Source of the DNA: Erodium maritimum
Lineage: Eukaryota > Streptophyta > Magnoliopsida > Geraniales > Geraniaceae
Assembly: GCA_963921825.1 (NCBI GenBank)
Contig: OY997591.1
Coordinates: 31,827,825 to 31,891,824, forward strand
DNA length: 64,000 bases
Direction: 5' to 3'
Under the pieces are notes generated by a model. It saw nothing but the letters and a program-made list of their open reading frames with translations, searched no databases and was not told where the DNA came from. Positions 30,716-42,482 of this stretch are shown piece after piece (positions within the stretch are counted from its first letter, which is position 1; the number at the start of each line of letters is the position of its first letter). The position numbers and the translations under genes were made by a program.

Positions 30716-33700
30716 TCATTGATCGGATAAGACTGACTCGCTCCAACCAAGCATGAGATCCCGGACAATAGTTGGAAAGTCTGCAACACCGATACCATCA
30801 TTAAAAGTTTTTCACTTCCCGGAATCTTACAATAGACAATCTGAATGATACTTTACCTCGTACAACTTCCACCGCTACTGATGGTACGTCTATTTGATCT
30901 TCCACCAGTCTATACACATCAACAAGCTACACAAAACAGGTAGACTCTATTCAGTATATCAAGTGTTTTTTAGCCATACACTATTCAATTTTACCTCTTG
31001 AACATGTAGCTTTGAGTCCTCGGTAAAAGCAAGAAGAAGTTGTCTACGGATCCCTACATCGGAAACAAAAAGACGAGCACCATCTTTAATGGTGTCCGTC
31101 AGGTCCAGTTTACTTGAGACTTGCCAGTCTCTTGAGCTTTTTCTGTAAATACCGATACCGTTATATTCTTAAAACTACAACAGACCATAGGAATAGACAA
31201 GATACATACATGCTCTGCAGTTGCAGTGCTGGATTGCTACTCATCTTTGCCACATTTTCCTTTGCAAGAGTAATAAGGTTTTCAAGCCGTTTCCACTGGA
31301 ACATACCATCTTTAAAAAGAACCTAAGGGCCCATCACAAGAAGCAAAAGAACACATCAAACTGGAGACTTATTGATGGCCATGAGCAAATCAATCCTTAC
31401 TTAATTACGAGAAAAATAAATACCATATAAGTAACTATGTAAAAACACCAAGGAAAATTATATATGACTGCAGAATTTACAAGGAAAAAAATGTGCAACT
31501 ATATGCACAACCAGATTTTTCTATGAACAGTGTTACACAACACCTAATAAAATTGAATCAGTACAGTACAGGTCCTTTTACCAACAAGTCAGTATATCTA
31601 GACTTAAGCAAGTTATACAACCAATTCTCCATTACCTAGACTAGACAATATATATGCCGAAAATTGTTACATACAACATTCTGAAATGATTGTCATCATG
31701 GGTAGTAGTTCCGCATTTGAAACCCAAATTTATAAAATCATGAAATAAACTTTAACTCAAGAATACGATAAAGCATTAGAACCCCAAAAGTAAGGTGCAT
31801 GAAAACAAACAACATGGTAATGGACATCCTAGGAAAGTTTTAACATGCTTATATGACAATTGTTTTGAACCAACCTGTACAAGTCGTTCGCGTAGAGCTG
31901 GATTTGGATCTGTTAAGAGGCGCTTTGCCACATATGGATATGCAACCTGGTTTTACATATAAACGTCAATTCATTTCAGAAAAATGCGGCATAATGATAC
32001 AAATATAATCATCATGTAATAAAATTAATTTATGAGTAATAGATCCGCAGGTAATCAATTACTTAATTTAATTCCTAGTAAGAATCTAAAAAATATAATA
32101 TACATGAATCCTATTAATCCATTGACAACATAAATTAAAATGCGTTTGTGATATTTTTCCTTATCAGCAATAAGGCCACCTACCAGGTTTGAACCCTAGC
32201 CATAGGGCCAAAGACCCAAACAATTAACCACGTGGCCAAGTAGGCAGTGGTGTATGTGCTATAATTACTTCCGACAACAACAACAATAAGTAACTCGATA
32301 GCATTTGACTCTCTATAAATCAAGATACTCTCAAGTCAGCAACAAGAATCGATAAAGATACTCTCAAGTCCTCCCTTTCTGCCCTCAGTTTAGATCTTTG
32401 GAAAATTGAGGGAAATGTGAAAAAATGGCAAAAGTTGTTAAGAAAAACTAATTGCAGAAAAGTCTTCTTTATTCCAGTGTTTGTTTCCTTCAACTTTTAC
32501 AAGATTCAAACTAAGTGCTGGTGCGTTACTAACTTGCCATAAATAAGAAAAAGGTACTGTACACTATAGAAGGCAAAAAGGTCTGCTTAACCTCAAGAAA
32601 TTTGAAGTCTGGCTTCAGTGTAAAACAGATGCCTTCTTGAGTCAACAATGACCGGATGACGAGAGAAAACCTCTCTGGAATACGAATCGGATATTGGTAA
32701 ACCAGTTGGTTAAATTTACCTGAGACATACATAGATTAAATATTAGTATGGTCATTTGGTCAAAATTAAACACAACAAAAGCATCATATACCAGAAACAA
32801 GAACAACTATTGCAAGCAAAGATATGAGGCACAAGTAAAGAATAGCACATCAATTTACCGGTAACACTGCGGAAATTAAAATCAGAGAGTCCTTTGGCAG
32901 AAGAGTTCTGCCAAATTGCTTCTAGAGCAGGAATTATGGGAGAAACATCAGTTCCACTGGCCAAGAAACCGAGCCTGGTGAAATCATTTGCCATCTCAAC
33001 ATAGTCCTCATTTACAGCGTGGACAACAGCATCAATTAAAATCTGCTTGTTTTGCTGAAAGATTGAGGAGAAATTAGTATGCAAGACCGAGGAAGAGTAT
33101 AGTCCATAAAACTAAAGTAAAACAACAACTTGGCAGGAACAGTAGAGTTTTTAGTTTTCCTAATCTAACTGTATATTCTCAGGTCCTATTATTTTGGCGA
33201 TGGGAACAAGGGATCTGTTTATAAATGTCAGTACGTTTACTATAAACACTAAATTATCACACGGGAGTTTTCTGGAATGGGCAGAATATGTTAAAAGCAC
33301 TAATTCAAATGATTTGTTGGACGAATAAAGACATAACGTTCTATAGTTATCTTTTGTCGGAACTATACTACAACTTTTCACATGGATTCATTGTTTTAAA
33401 AAACGGTCAAGGCGGACAATTTTAGTCCTGAGGCTGCACCTCATGGGGTATATTTCAGGTACGTGCCTCGGATGGGACTGAGGCAAGATGGCGTCTCACA
33501 TATTTGCTGGTTTTGGGTTGGGATTCTTCATGTGTTTGGGTTTCTGATTTGGAACATGTGTGGGGATTGTTAAAGTTTTAAAGTTTGGGCCCAAAATTAA
33601 TTCTAAAAATCAGAAAATAAAAAGTCAAACAAGCCCTAATCTTAATGTTTAATTGTGATCTCTCCGCTTCCCTCACGATTTGTCCCGCCTTCTCTGGCAA

Positions 33701-36700
33701 ACTCACCTCACGTCCCTCACCATCGCCTTTGTCCTTCCCGTGAAGGAGTAGTTCTCTCATTCATTATTGAATTCTTCAAGCAGTATCTGATTGATAACAG
33801 CCTTGATGATTACATCTCCATACCCAAATGGGGTAAATGTCAATCCTATGGCTGCTAAGGTTTAGGCCCGATTTCTTAATCTAATTTCCTAATCTATATA
33901 CCTTGTGTGTGTGTGTATAAATATACATAGGGGCGGACGGTAACCAGTACAAACCGTAATTAACGTACACAAGTCTATTCGTCGTGTCTCGCAACACCCA
34001 GTCTCTCGATGGAGGGTACGAATATACAATCGCAGCGGAAGCAAATAACTCGAGACCATACATAAATAACTGCCACTGTTAGATTCACAAAACAAAATCG
34101 AAATCACCATTTCTTACCAAATCAAGAACACCGGGAAATGAATGATCGGGTTTGAGTCTCCAAGACGCCTACGTATCCTCTTAAAAATCAAAGTCACGTA
34201 ATTCTAAGCTTAGAGGACTCAAGAACACTAAAATGGAGGAAGGAGGTGACTTGGACGAAACTTTGGGGGAGAGAGGAAAGTGTTGTTCTTCCGTTTTGTG
34301 TGTTATGTCTCTTATGTTGAAAGGATGACTCTTATGTCATCTAACCCCATCAACATAATAGAATAATAATGAATAGGACAAGCAAGGTGTAAAGTCTTAA
34401 TAGTCCGTAGAGAGTTGGTGGATTGAGTATCCAATCCTATCACCAACTACCTAATCTAACTAATTAGTTAGAACCATTTAGTTAAGACTTAACTAGTTGG
34501 TTCCATGGACCTTTGGTGACATGGGTTTCGCGGGTGATGGCCCGTGGCCATTTCGACAAGGTCCCGTGACGCGATCATCACTTCCCACGCCTTCCATCCC
34601 GGATATGTCCAACATTATCCGATGAGATCGTTCCCAAGACCCCAAGTCTTGTCTCGATCAGCTGTTTACTGCACAACAATCACAAAAACTCCTTGGTCTA
34701 AGGATACAAGACAAGCTACGACATTGAATATGTTCATGACTTGATCTGTGACACATATTCATGTCGGGTCGTCCAATATCATGTCTCACATGATATCTAT
34801 GAACAAACTCCAGAATCTCATTCCAATGACTAAATAGAACGTAAGAGTCATCTTTCATACTACTCGCTTCTTGCGAAGCTTTGTCGACTAGGGACTCATC
34901 GAGTGTGATCTATCTCGATCTATGATTCTATTCGTATGGTGGGCATAGATCGGAACACACATCGATATATTACTTCCAACACATAAGTAATACAAAACCG
35001 CTTTACTTTTATTACTAACGATGATTTATACATTTGGATGTTTACGATTGAACTACGGGCACTAAGACTAACACCCAACAATTGGAATGATGACTTACAA
35101 CTATTTATTTCCTAAATACGTATATGTATATTAAGGTGTAGTGGACTGACAAGTTTCTAAAACTAGGTAACAGTCAAACTTGACGAGCTGTCGATCACGA
35201 ATTTTTAACTTATTGGGGAGATATGAGCAGAACGCGTTTCATGTTACAAATGTGGGTGTGTATATACATATATAAAGACAATAAGTAGCAATAGTTTAGT
35301 AAAATAAGATAGTTACATACATATTTTAATTCATATTTTGTGCAATTGAATTGCATTTGAACAACAAATTGAACTTGTTATTGATAATCTCTTTTTTGTG
35401 TTCGTACTATGCACAAGTATTCGAGTACAATTGTATATGAAAACTAGTTGACCGAGTTTTGATTTGATCTAATTTTGACTGGTTTTAACTTATCTTGGAA
35501 ATTGGTCAAAATTGGTCAAAACTCGGGTTGAAGAACAAAGACAAAATGACATGTCAGGTCCCCCATATGTTTACACACAAGTACGAGGCGTTATTTAATT
35601 TTAGCACTATCTTGGCACCTGATATTTTCTATCTTACCTGACTAAGCACCGCAACATTCCCAAAGTCCACATATGCAATACGTCCATCACGCATTGCAAA
35701 AATATTTCCAGGATGAGGATCACCATGGAACAATCCAAACTCCAGCAATTGCCGCAGAGCAGCACTTACTCCAACTGTCAAAAAACCATTTACATCAATG
35801 CCAGCTTCCTTTATTGCCTGCATTACAAGGTGGTAAAATGTCAATATTAACAGAAGACCTTAGTGTATCTTATAGTTTCCTATCGAAGACAATAATACAT
35901 TAAACTACTACCATAAACCATGATGTCCTACCTGTGGGTCAGTGCACCGAATTCCATCTATCCATTCCATTACCAAAACACGAGAGCCACTAAGTTGTTT
36001 GTAAACCTGAGGAATCTTCACAGTAGGATCATCTTTGAAGTTTTCTAGAAAATCTTCAATATTCCGGGCTTCCTGAATTCAAAATAGAAAACGATATACA
36101 TCAAACCCAGAAAATGTATACACTTCAGTAATTTATATGATAGCCACTGCTATATGCATTATTGTGCAAATATGCTTTAATTTTGAAGTTCACGTATTAT
36201 TCTGTGGCCTGCATTCTCATGTTATTTACAACCAAAGAACATAATAGTACTGCTAATTGAAATAGAAAACAGTTGCAAAGTACCAGTGTGTAATCAAGCT
36301 CTTCAAGGAGCTTCTCACCAAATTCATCAACTATCAGCTCAGCATTACACCCCAGTTTCTGTAGGCTGATGCCATTTAAGAATGAAGCAAGAGTACGGAA
36401 AAGAAAAAGATCCCGATAAATTATTGGCTCTATCTGAGGCCTTTGTACCTGTAAGCATGTCAAATTAACACTATTACAGTGAGCTCAAGTTCCCGTTTGT
36501 ATTTGTACAGAACTAGACAAAGTAACACACAGAAATACAAGTAGATTACAAATTTTCATTTTTATAGGGGTTAATTACCTTTGGTACCCCTTTTGAATTG
36601 GTAACATACCTTTAGTACCCCAAAGTTTTATAACATTCAATAACAGTCCTTATGTTTTGGTAACACACATTTAGTACCCTTTATGAATAGACACAGATCA

Positions 36701-39163
36701 TTTAATACCCCTTATAACAAGACATTTAATACCCCTTATGAATTGATCACAGATCATCAAAATGGCGTAAACTTGACCAAAATTTTGTGCAGAGCGTTAC
36801 CAATACATCAAGGTACTAAAGAAGTGTTACCAATACATCAGGGGTACTTAAGGTAATTAACCCTTTTTTATTAACCATGAGATATTATGGAGTAGAAAAA
36901 TAATGAAAAGGTAAACAATTCAAGCAATTGCATGCAGATAAATAACAGCTTTATCCATGAAATAATCACTTCCCCTTCTGTTCTTTCGTATTCCTTTTTC
37001 TAAGAAGATAAGAGTGTGCTACAACCTCTGCGAAAAATACTAATTTCCAAAGTATTAATGCAAATCGGAAAGGCCTAAAGATAACTTCATGCAACCTTAA
37101 TAGCAACGTCCTCCCCTGTGTCACGTAGAGTAGCTCTATAAACCTGACCCAAACTCGCAGCAGCAATTGTCTGTGATGATATCTTACTGAACATAGTTTC
37201 CAGGGGTTGGCCCAATTCCTCTTCTATAATCTTGAACGCAACCTAGGAAACCATTCACTAGTTAAGTGAATGTATTGAACTCCAGATGAACACAAGAATG
37301 CCACCTACTGCAAACAATAATGTCATGCTCTTTCACCTCATTGGGGAAAGGAGGAACATCGTCTTGAAGAATGCAAAGTTCATTCATATAATCTTCTCTG
37401 ATGATATCAGGTCTGTTGGCAAGGACCTGTCACGACATAGGAAACATTCAATCAACATGGAATGTAAGAGTAAAGAGCATTTGCAAAAGTAACCAACCAC
37501 AATGAATTAGACCTTCTGTGGACAAATTTAAATCCAGAGAGCCCAATCCTCCTTTCAATCTTCAGCCATGTTAGCTTAATGCTTAAATCTCCTTTCTTTT
37601 AGAAATCGGACATACAATAACAAACCTTTTCGTTTAATTTATGTCAGGATATAAGATTTTCCAAACAAAAGGAGGTTGAGTCGGGTAATTCTAAATTTTT
37701 TATGGATGTTTTCTTATTGTCACCCATGGGTACAGTCTAAACGAAAACAAATCAGAATCCATCAGGAGAGTTCACAGAACAAGGCATGACAAACCTGCCC
37801 AGCTTTGATGAAGGAGGGTCCCAAATCACACAGAAGATTTCTAAGCTGCCGAGCACGATATGGAACCACTTCTTCATCCCTCCCAACAAGGAAATCATAT
37901 CCCAAATTTGCCCAGTAAAACCCCAAGCTCCATACTATCTTCACACCTCGCGACATAAGTGACAGAATAGCTCCATTTGATTCCAATACCTTACTCCTCA
38001 CCTGATAATCAGCAGTTATGGGTTCATCACACACCATAGCAAACTACTATACAATAAGTAAATATATAAAACCGACTAAATGTCAAGAGTACAAAATAAG
38101 TAATTGGGCCTTCTGCTATCAACTTAAGCTTTGAGTTGAGTTCATAGTATAACTGTATTTTTTGGTAAATATCAGAGTTCTAGAGCAAGTTGCATCTGGA
38201 ATTTGTGTGCAAGTATAGTGGTTAATATGTATATAATAGTCATTGCAAGGGATTCATAGATAAATTTCACAACATTTTAACAACTTGATTAACTGGGGAC
38301 CAACAAAAATCCAATAATGCACATGCCATAAATCTGACTGAATATTGTTTTTTTGATCAGAGCAGTTTTATATAGGTCTCTTTCAAGATGAGAGAAAGAG
38401 GCAGCCCGCAAGAAACAGGCTAAAAACGGACTACAAGATGCCCAACATAGGCACCCTAACAAAACTAGAAAACGAAACATCAACAGTACCAAAACAGAGC
38501 CGAAACAATACACAAACACAACCCCCACCCAACAGTCAAAAACAAATAAAATACAGAAAATCTGACTGAATATATCAAGCAGAAAGTATAGTGATCAGAA
38601 ATGCAATAGTAAAGCAAAGCTACACTAGTCCTGTATTGAGGAACAAACTTAGAATGATTGGGTGCGTGGCTGGAAAATTTGGACAAAAATTCAAACTTTG
38701 TTATCAGTACAACCAGTAGAAACTGCTACAGTAGGGAAAAAGGTGCCCCTAAGCATAAGAATCAGCAACAAGCACATAAAGTTCATTCCAAACCAACCAC
38801 TTGAGCATCTCAATCAACTTTTAAGTGCTAAATTCGTACTGTCTCGGGAGAGTACTTGCGGAACGGCAGGCAAACGCCTCGCTCGAAGTCGAGCTGCTCC
38901 AGGGCGGAGCTGGACTTGCCACTTTGCAGTGCCCTGCTCACTCTCTCACCGGTCAAGCTTGTCGTCGCCGAGCCGGTATCGCCGCTAGGTATCGCCGCAA
39001 AGCTCGTAAGTCGCCCCTTTCCGTATCGGCTCAGCGGCACAGACCTGGGGCGCAGATGTACATGGCTTCGGAGCTTGTGCCGATTACGTGATGAAGAAGA
39101 GGAAGAAGAAAGTGGCCAAGTTGTGTGATGCGGAAGATAGTTGGTGGATGACGCGAATTGCAT
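30716..39163 (-). CDS. Plastid-type ABC1 (ADCK/UbiB) atypical kinase, 14 exons
   Basis: Fourteen exons join in phase with GT-AG borders to a 681-residue frame: 39163-38840, 38001-37795, 37426-37337, 37242-37096, 36448-36284, 36072-35932, 35817-35638, 33054-32859, 32719-32592, 31946-31875, 31322-31210, 31142-30995, 30926-30857, 30780-30716 (TGA). The ATG at 39163 begins MQFASS with a Ser/Arg-rich, acid-poor N-terminus like a plastid transit peptide. ABC1 hallmarks appear in order: IKAGQ (KxGQ), AAASLGQVYRA (Ala-rich loop), VAIK lysine, EELDYT (ExD), HGDPHPGN and VDFGN (DFG). The family phosphorylates or regulates prenyl-lipid metabolism, often in plastoglobules. The exact ABC1K number was not assigned. 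Introns carry several transposons, but every motif and splice site is intact. Confidence 0.93.
33055..33994 (-). other. Rest of ABC1K intron 7, left part
   Basis: Intronic DNA without genes. It includes a GC-richer block at 33405-33500 (CCTGAGGCTGCACCTCATGG, CCTCGGATGGGACTGAGGC) that may be an old transposon piece, and a GT microsatellite at 33905-33916. Confidence 0.4.
33995..35073 (-). mobile_element. Copia LTR with internal deletion, in ABC1K intron 7
   Basis: Ends GGGCACTAAGACTAACA like the solo LTR at 25006-26694 and shares the TCCAAGACGCCTACGTATCC and CTCCTTGGTCTAAGGATAC blocks. About 0.57 kb of the middle is missing (joined near 34660). It lies in the 2.6-kb intron between exons 7 and 8 (33055-35637). 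No clear duplication was found. Left boundary approximate. Confidence 0.7.
36568..36863. mobile_element. MITE with GGGTTAATTACC ends in ABC1K intron 4
   Basis: The left GGGTTAATTACCTTTGGTACC and the right GGTACTTAAGGTAATTAACCC are inverted. The 296-bp interior repeats TTTAGTACCC and TTACCAATACATCA motifs. AT-rich flanks (TTTTTATAG, TTTTTTATT) could be an eroded 9-bp duplication. It sits between exons 5 and 4 (36449-37095) and leaves their splice sites intact. Confidence 0.7.
38346..38557 (-). mobile_element. 5'-truncated LINE tail (212 bp) in ABC1K intron 1, 16-bp TSD
   Basis: A perfect 16-bp direct repeat AAATCTGACTGAATAT (38330-38345, 38558-38573) flanks a segment that, on the minus strand, ends TATATAAAACTGCTCTGATC plus poly(A), a typical plant LINE 3' tail. 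It shows target-primed insertion with strong 5' truncation. The frames at 38289-38686 are shadows. Confidence 0.88.
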
Positions 39164-39294
39164 GGCTGGTTGATCAATTCTAGGGCTGTACAATTGGGAA
39201 ATTGATCGCCCAAACAGAGAATTTGCTGGTGGAGACTTCGGAGACGTATCTGCAGAAAATGAATCAATTTAATTTTTTTTTATTTGAATAAAGC

Positions 39295-39302
39295 TATTTA
39301 TA
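39295..39302 (-). promoter_or_regulatory. TATA box of the ABC1K gene
   Basis: TATAAATA on the minus strand, 132 bp upstream of the ATG, in an AT-rich context with no competing box. The target duplication of the composite hAT element begins at the very next base (39303). Confidence 0.55.
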
Positions 39303-39473
39303 CTTAAAAGTAGGGGTGAACATCGGTCGGGACCCGACAATATTTTCATTATCCGTAACTTAAATCGGGAGGACCGGTTACTTGAAATCCAAAACTGTCA
39401 CCGCACCGAGTTCCAACAGGAAACCTAAAAACCGGCCGTCATGAAGTCAGTCGGTTACGGTTTTTAACCGACC

Positions 39474-39824
39474 TGTTAAAGCCCTATCCAACCCAAAAGC
39501 TCGAACTAATGGGTGGAGACATCAAGATGTATATCAAGGGGTCAATTTATCCACACGTTTTCGATGTGGGACTCACACTTCAACACTCCCCCTCACGTGT
39601 AGGACTGGACATCTACACGTGGGCCATAGCAGGACTGGACATCTGCATATGGGCCGGAGACCACAGGGTGGAGGCGACAAACAGGTCGTGGGCTGAACCA
39701 GCTCTGATACCATGTTAAAGCCCTATCCAACCCAAAAGCTCGAACTAATGGGTGGAGGCATCAAGATGTATATCAAGGGGTCAATTTATCCACACGTTTT
39801 CGATGTGGGACTCACACTTCAACA
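39474..39824 (-). mobile_element. Complete TRIM retrotransposon, 351 bp, TSD CGACC
   Basis: Two 112-bp terminal repeats (39474-39585, 39713-39824), nearly identical, start TGTTAAAG and end CTTCAACA on the plus strand. Perfect CGACC duplications flank them (39469-39473, 39825-39829). On the minus strand the 5' LTR is followed directly by TGGTATCAGAGC (39712-39701), a primer site for initiator tRNA-Met, and a GAGGGGGAG purine tract precedes the 3' LTR. The 127-bp interior has no coding capacity. The GTGAGTCCCACATCG motif in the LTR is typical of plant TRIMs. Confidence 0.93.
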
Positions 39825-40102
39825 CGACCAATTGAGCTTTTTTTGGGCCTTCAATTAAAGCCCAAAATAGAAAGAAAAAAAACATCAATTTCTAAAACAA
39901 CTAGAATAATAAAACCAATTTACAACAAAAACACAATCAGTTATTACTAGTAATTTACTATTAAGCTATTACATCAAGAAAAACGTTTTTAAAAAAGTCT
40001 AATGGTCTCTAAAAACAAAAACCTTCAAGTTAAATATATGACACAAACAATAATAAAAGATTAAAATATATATTTATTCAAGTATAAGATTTAAATTAAA
40101 GT

Positions 40103-41747
40103 AAAAGCTCCACGCCCTCGTCGAGACCTCCCCCCTCGCGTCTGTCGAGTCAAACCCTAGTCTGCACCTATTTTGCCTCTGTACTTGCCGCCGAAAATCT
40201 GTCGGCACCGCTTTCTTTCTGTCCCATCCATCCCTGTACCCATGCATACCCCCTCGAAGACTGAGCCGGAAGCGTGGCGTTATATTCATCCACCGGGCAT
40301 GACATCCTTTACTATCTCGTTTCCCATGCGGCACAACAGAGATGATAGTCTGGTGGAACTCCGATGCCGGGGACATCGGGGCTCTCCTCACCCGTGTCGG
40401 GGCTTTGCGAAGGAGCATCCCGGGCCCTTCTCGTGGGGTCGAGGCGTCCTCCGGGGATCTGTAGGGCCACGTCAGGTGGTTGGGTCGTTGACCCATGACC
40501 TCGCTCTGGGTTCGGGGCTGTGTGGAGAGGGCGAGCGTCGAGCTCGCTTCCCTGCGTTACCCTTCTCATCTTCTCGATTTCCATGGGTGCAGGGACGGAA
40601 GGAACGGCTCACCTATGACCTTGCTCTGGGTCCGGTGAAGAGGGGTGCACGTGGGTGCCAGTCATGGACCCCCCCGACGTATTTCCTGTCCAGGGCGGAT
40701 CCCCGGGACGCAGGGGTGTTCCGACCTAGGGTTCCACTTTGGTGGTCTCAAGAGCTGGGATGGGCGGCATGGGGGCTTTTTTTGCTTTCCGCGGAGTACC
40801 AGAGCACTCAGGTTTGCCCTGCTTCATGCACGGCGGGTCGACCATCTCCCTCCCATTTTTCGATTGAGGCTGGTTTGTTATCCCGTCGAGGCTTGTCTCG
40901 GAGGATTGCGGCGCCGGAGTATAGTCTTCACTTTGTGGGAGCACGGTACCTAGGGTTGTCTAGGGCGGCCCGTGCGCAAGGCTGGGACCCGTTGTCCTTG
41001 GATCCATTACCTAACATAGGTGGGTATCGGGGGTGGAGGGCCAGAGTGTCCTTGGACCCATTACCTAACCCGGGCCCGGTATTGGATGGGGACTAAGTCC
41101 TCTAGGGAGGTTCTCTACGGGTTCGTTCGCTGCGAGCTAGGGGATTGCTCGGGGAGGGTCCGGTGGAAGAGGCATGGGTTTCCTCGGCTCTCGCCCTATT
41201 GGAATGTCATCATCCTCGCTCAGGGGTGGAAGGAGGGGTGAATTTCTGGTACCGGTGCTAGCACCAGAGAAGAAGAGTGGCCAGCGAGTCACAGTTCGGG
41301 CGAGGGCTGGGTTTCAGCCCCACCGGGCCACATGAGTACGCTGGCAGGGCTCAAGGACAAGAAGGAGTCCCTGAGGATACCCTGGTCTCCCTTCCCAGCT
41401 GATGGTCATAAGTTCGGTTTTATAGCGCAAGAAGAGTATCGTCCTCGGGCGATCCAGTAGCATTTTGGCCCTACCTTGAGCAGTGTTCCGTCGATCGTTT
41501 TTAATTTTCAGTCTGTTTTTAGGAGGTGGCTGTTAGGTCACTTTTGTCCAAGTTTGGTCAGTTTTGGTTATTTTGTTTCTGTCTTAAGTCATTTAGTCGG
41601 TTATCAGCCTTAGGTCGCCTTCATGGCAATTCAACAAAACGTTTAGGCGTTTTCTCGGTAGATAGGGTTATTGTGTTTACCCCGTCAAGGTCGTCAGACA
41701 TGTACTAACTCTTTTCAAGGAATATATTGCACGAATATTCAAAAAAA
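40103..41747 (+). mobile_element. GC-rich poly(A) retroposon, 17-bp TSD
   Basis: A perfect 17-bp repeat AAGATTTAAATTAAAGT (40086-40102, 41748-41764) flanks a 1645-bp segment ending in poly(A) (from 41741). This is the footprint of LINE-type reverse transcription. The body is far more GC-rich than its surroundings and starts near AAACCCTAG. An open frame of 307 codons (40173-41096) has no recognised domain. The 3' part resembles a LINE 3' UTR (CAAGGAATATATTGCACG). It could be a truncated LINE of another family, a non-autonomous LINE relative or a retroposed transcript. Confidence 0.75.
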
Positions 41748-42194
41748 AAGATTTAAATTAAAGTTCATTACAATCAAATAAACTTTAAATTTTAAAATCA
41801 AATAAATTCATTAATGCTAGTGTCAAAATTTAATTTATTTACCTTGAACAACCAACTTACTATATAATTATTTATAAGAAAATTTATGATTAAAAGTAAA
41901 CTAATCTCCTACATTTTACCTTTAATCTAATACTAGTGTCAACACTTAATTTAAACTTATTGTAATACTATAACCATCAAATTAGTAAAAAAAAACATAA
42001 ACATTTTTATATACACACCTAAAACCGGTCGGTCGGGTTTTTACCGGTTTGGAAGATAAAAAACCGTACCCACCCAAAATACTGTCGGATTGGTATTTTT
42101 TAACCGTAACCGTCGCCGGTGACACCGGTTCGATTGATTCCGGTGATGGGGACGGCAGGTGACGGTCAGATATTTGTTCAGCCTTACTTAAAAG

Positions 42195-42482
42195 TCTGAA
42201 ACAGAAAAATCCGGAGCCACAAAAAATCCTTACAATGTGAAGCCAAATTTGGTCCAATGTTACATGCCACGCGTAATGTTTAATTACACATCATAAGTAT
42301 ATTATTTTTACACAAACTACAACTGGGTTATTGCAGAAGTGGTGCAGTCTTGATATAAAACAGACAATGTTTAACATATGTTGCAAGATGAACACAACAT
42401 AATGTTAGAATTTAATATGACAAACATACAAGACAAATACAACCACGACAGAATAGTTAGCACAAACGAGTTTGAATATTAT
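42195..42482. other. AT-rich spacer, former upstream region of ABC1K
   Basis: No gene is seen. Before the hAT insertion this stretch lay directly upstream of the ABC1K TATA box. Confidence 0.45.

Larger units (their letters stand above)
39311..42186. mobile_element. Composite hAT element with 8-bp TSD abutting the ABC1K promoter
   Basis: Left end TAGGGGTGAAC; complement of the right end TAAGGCTGAAC (9 of 11). The flanking duplication CTTAAAAG is perfect (39303-39310, 42187-42194). TAGGGGTG ends and 8-bp duplications are hAT hallmarks. After removing the TRIM (39474-39824) and the retroposon (40103-41747) about 0.86 kb of hAT DNA remains, rich in CGGTCGGG and ACCGG words, with no transposase. 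Confidence 0.82.
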
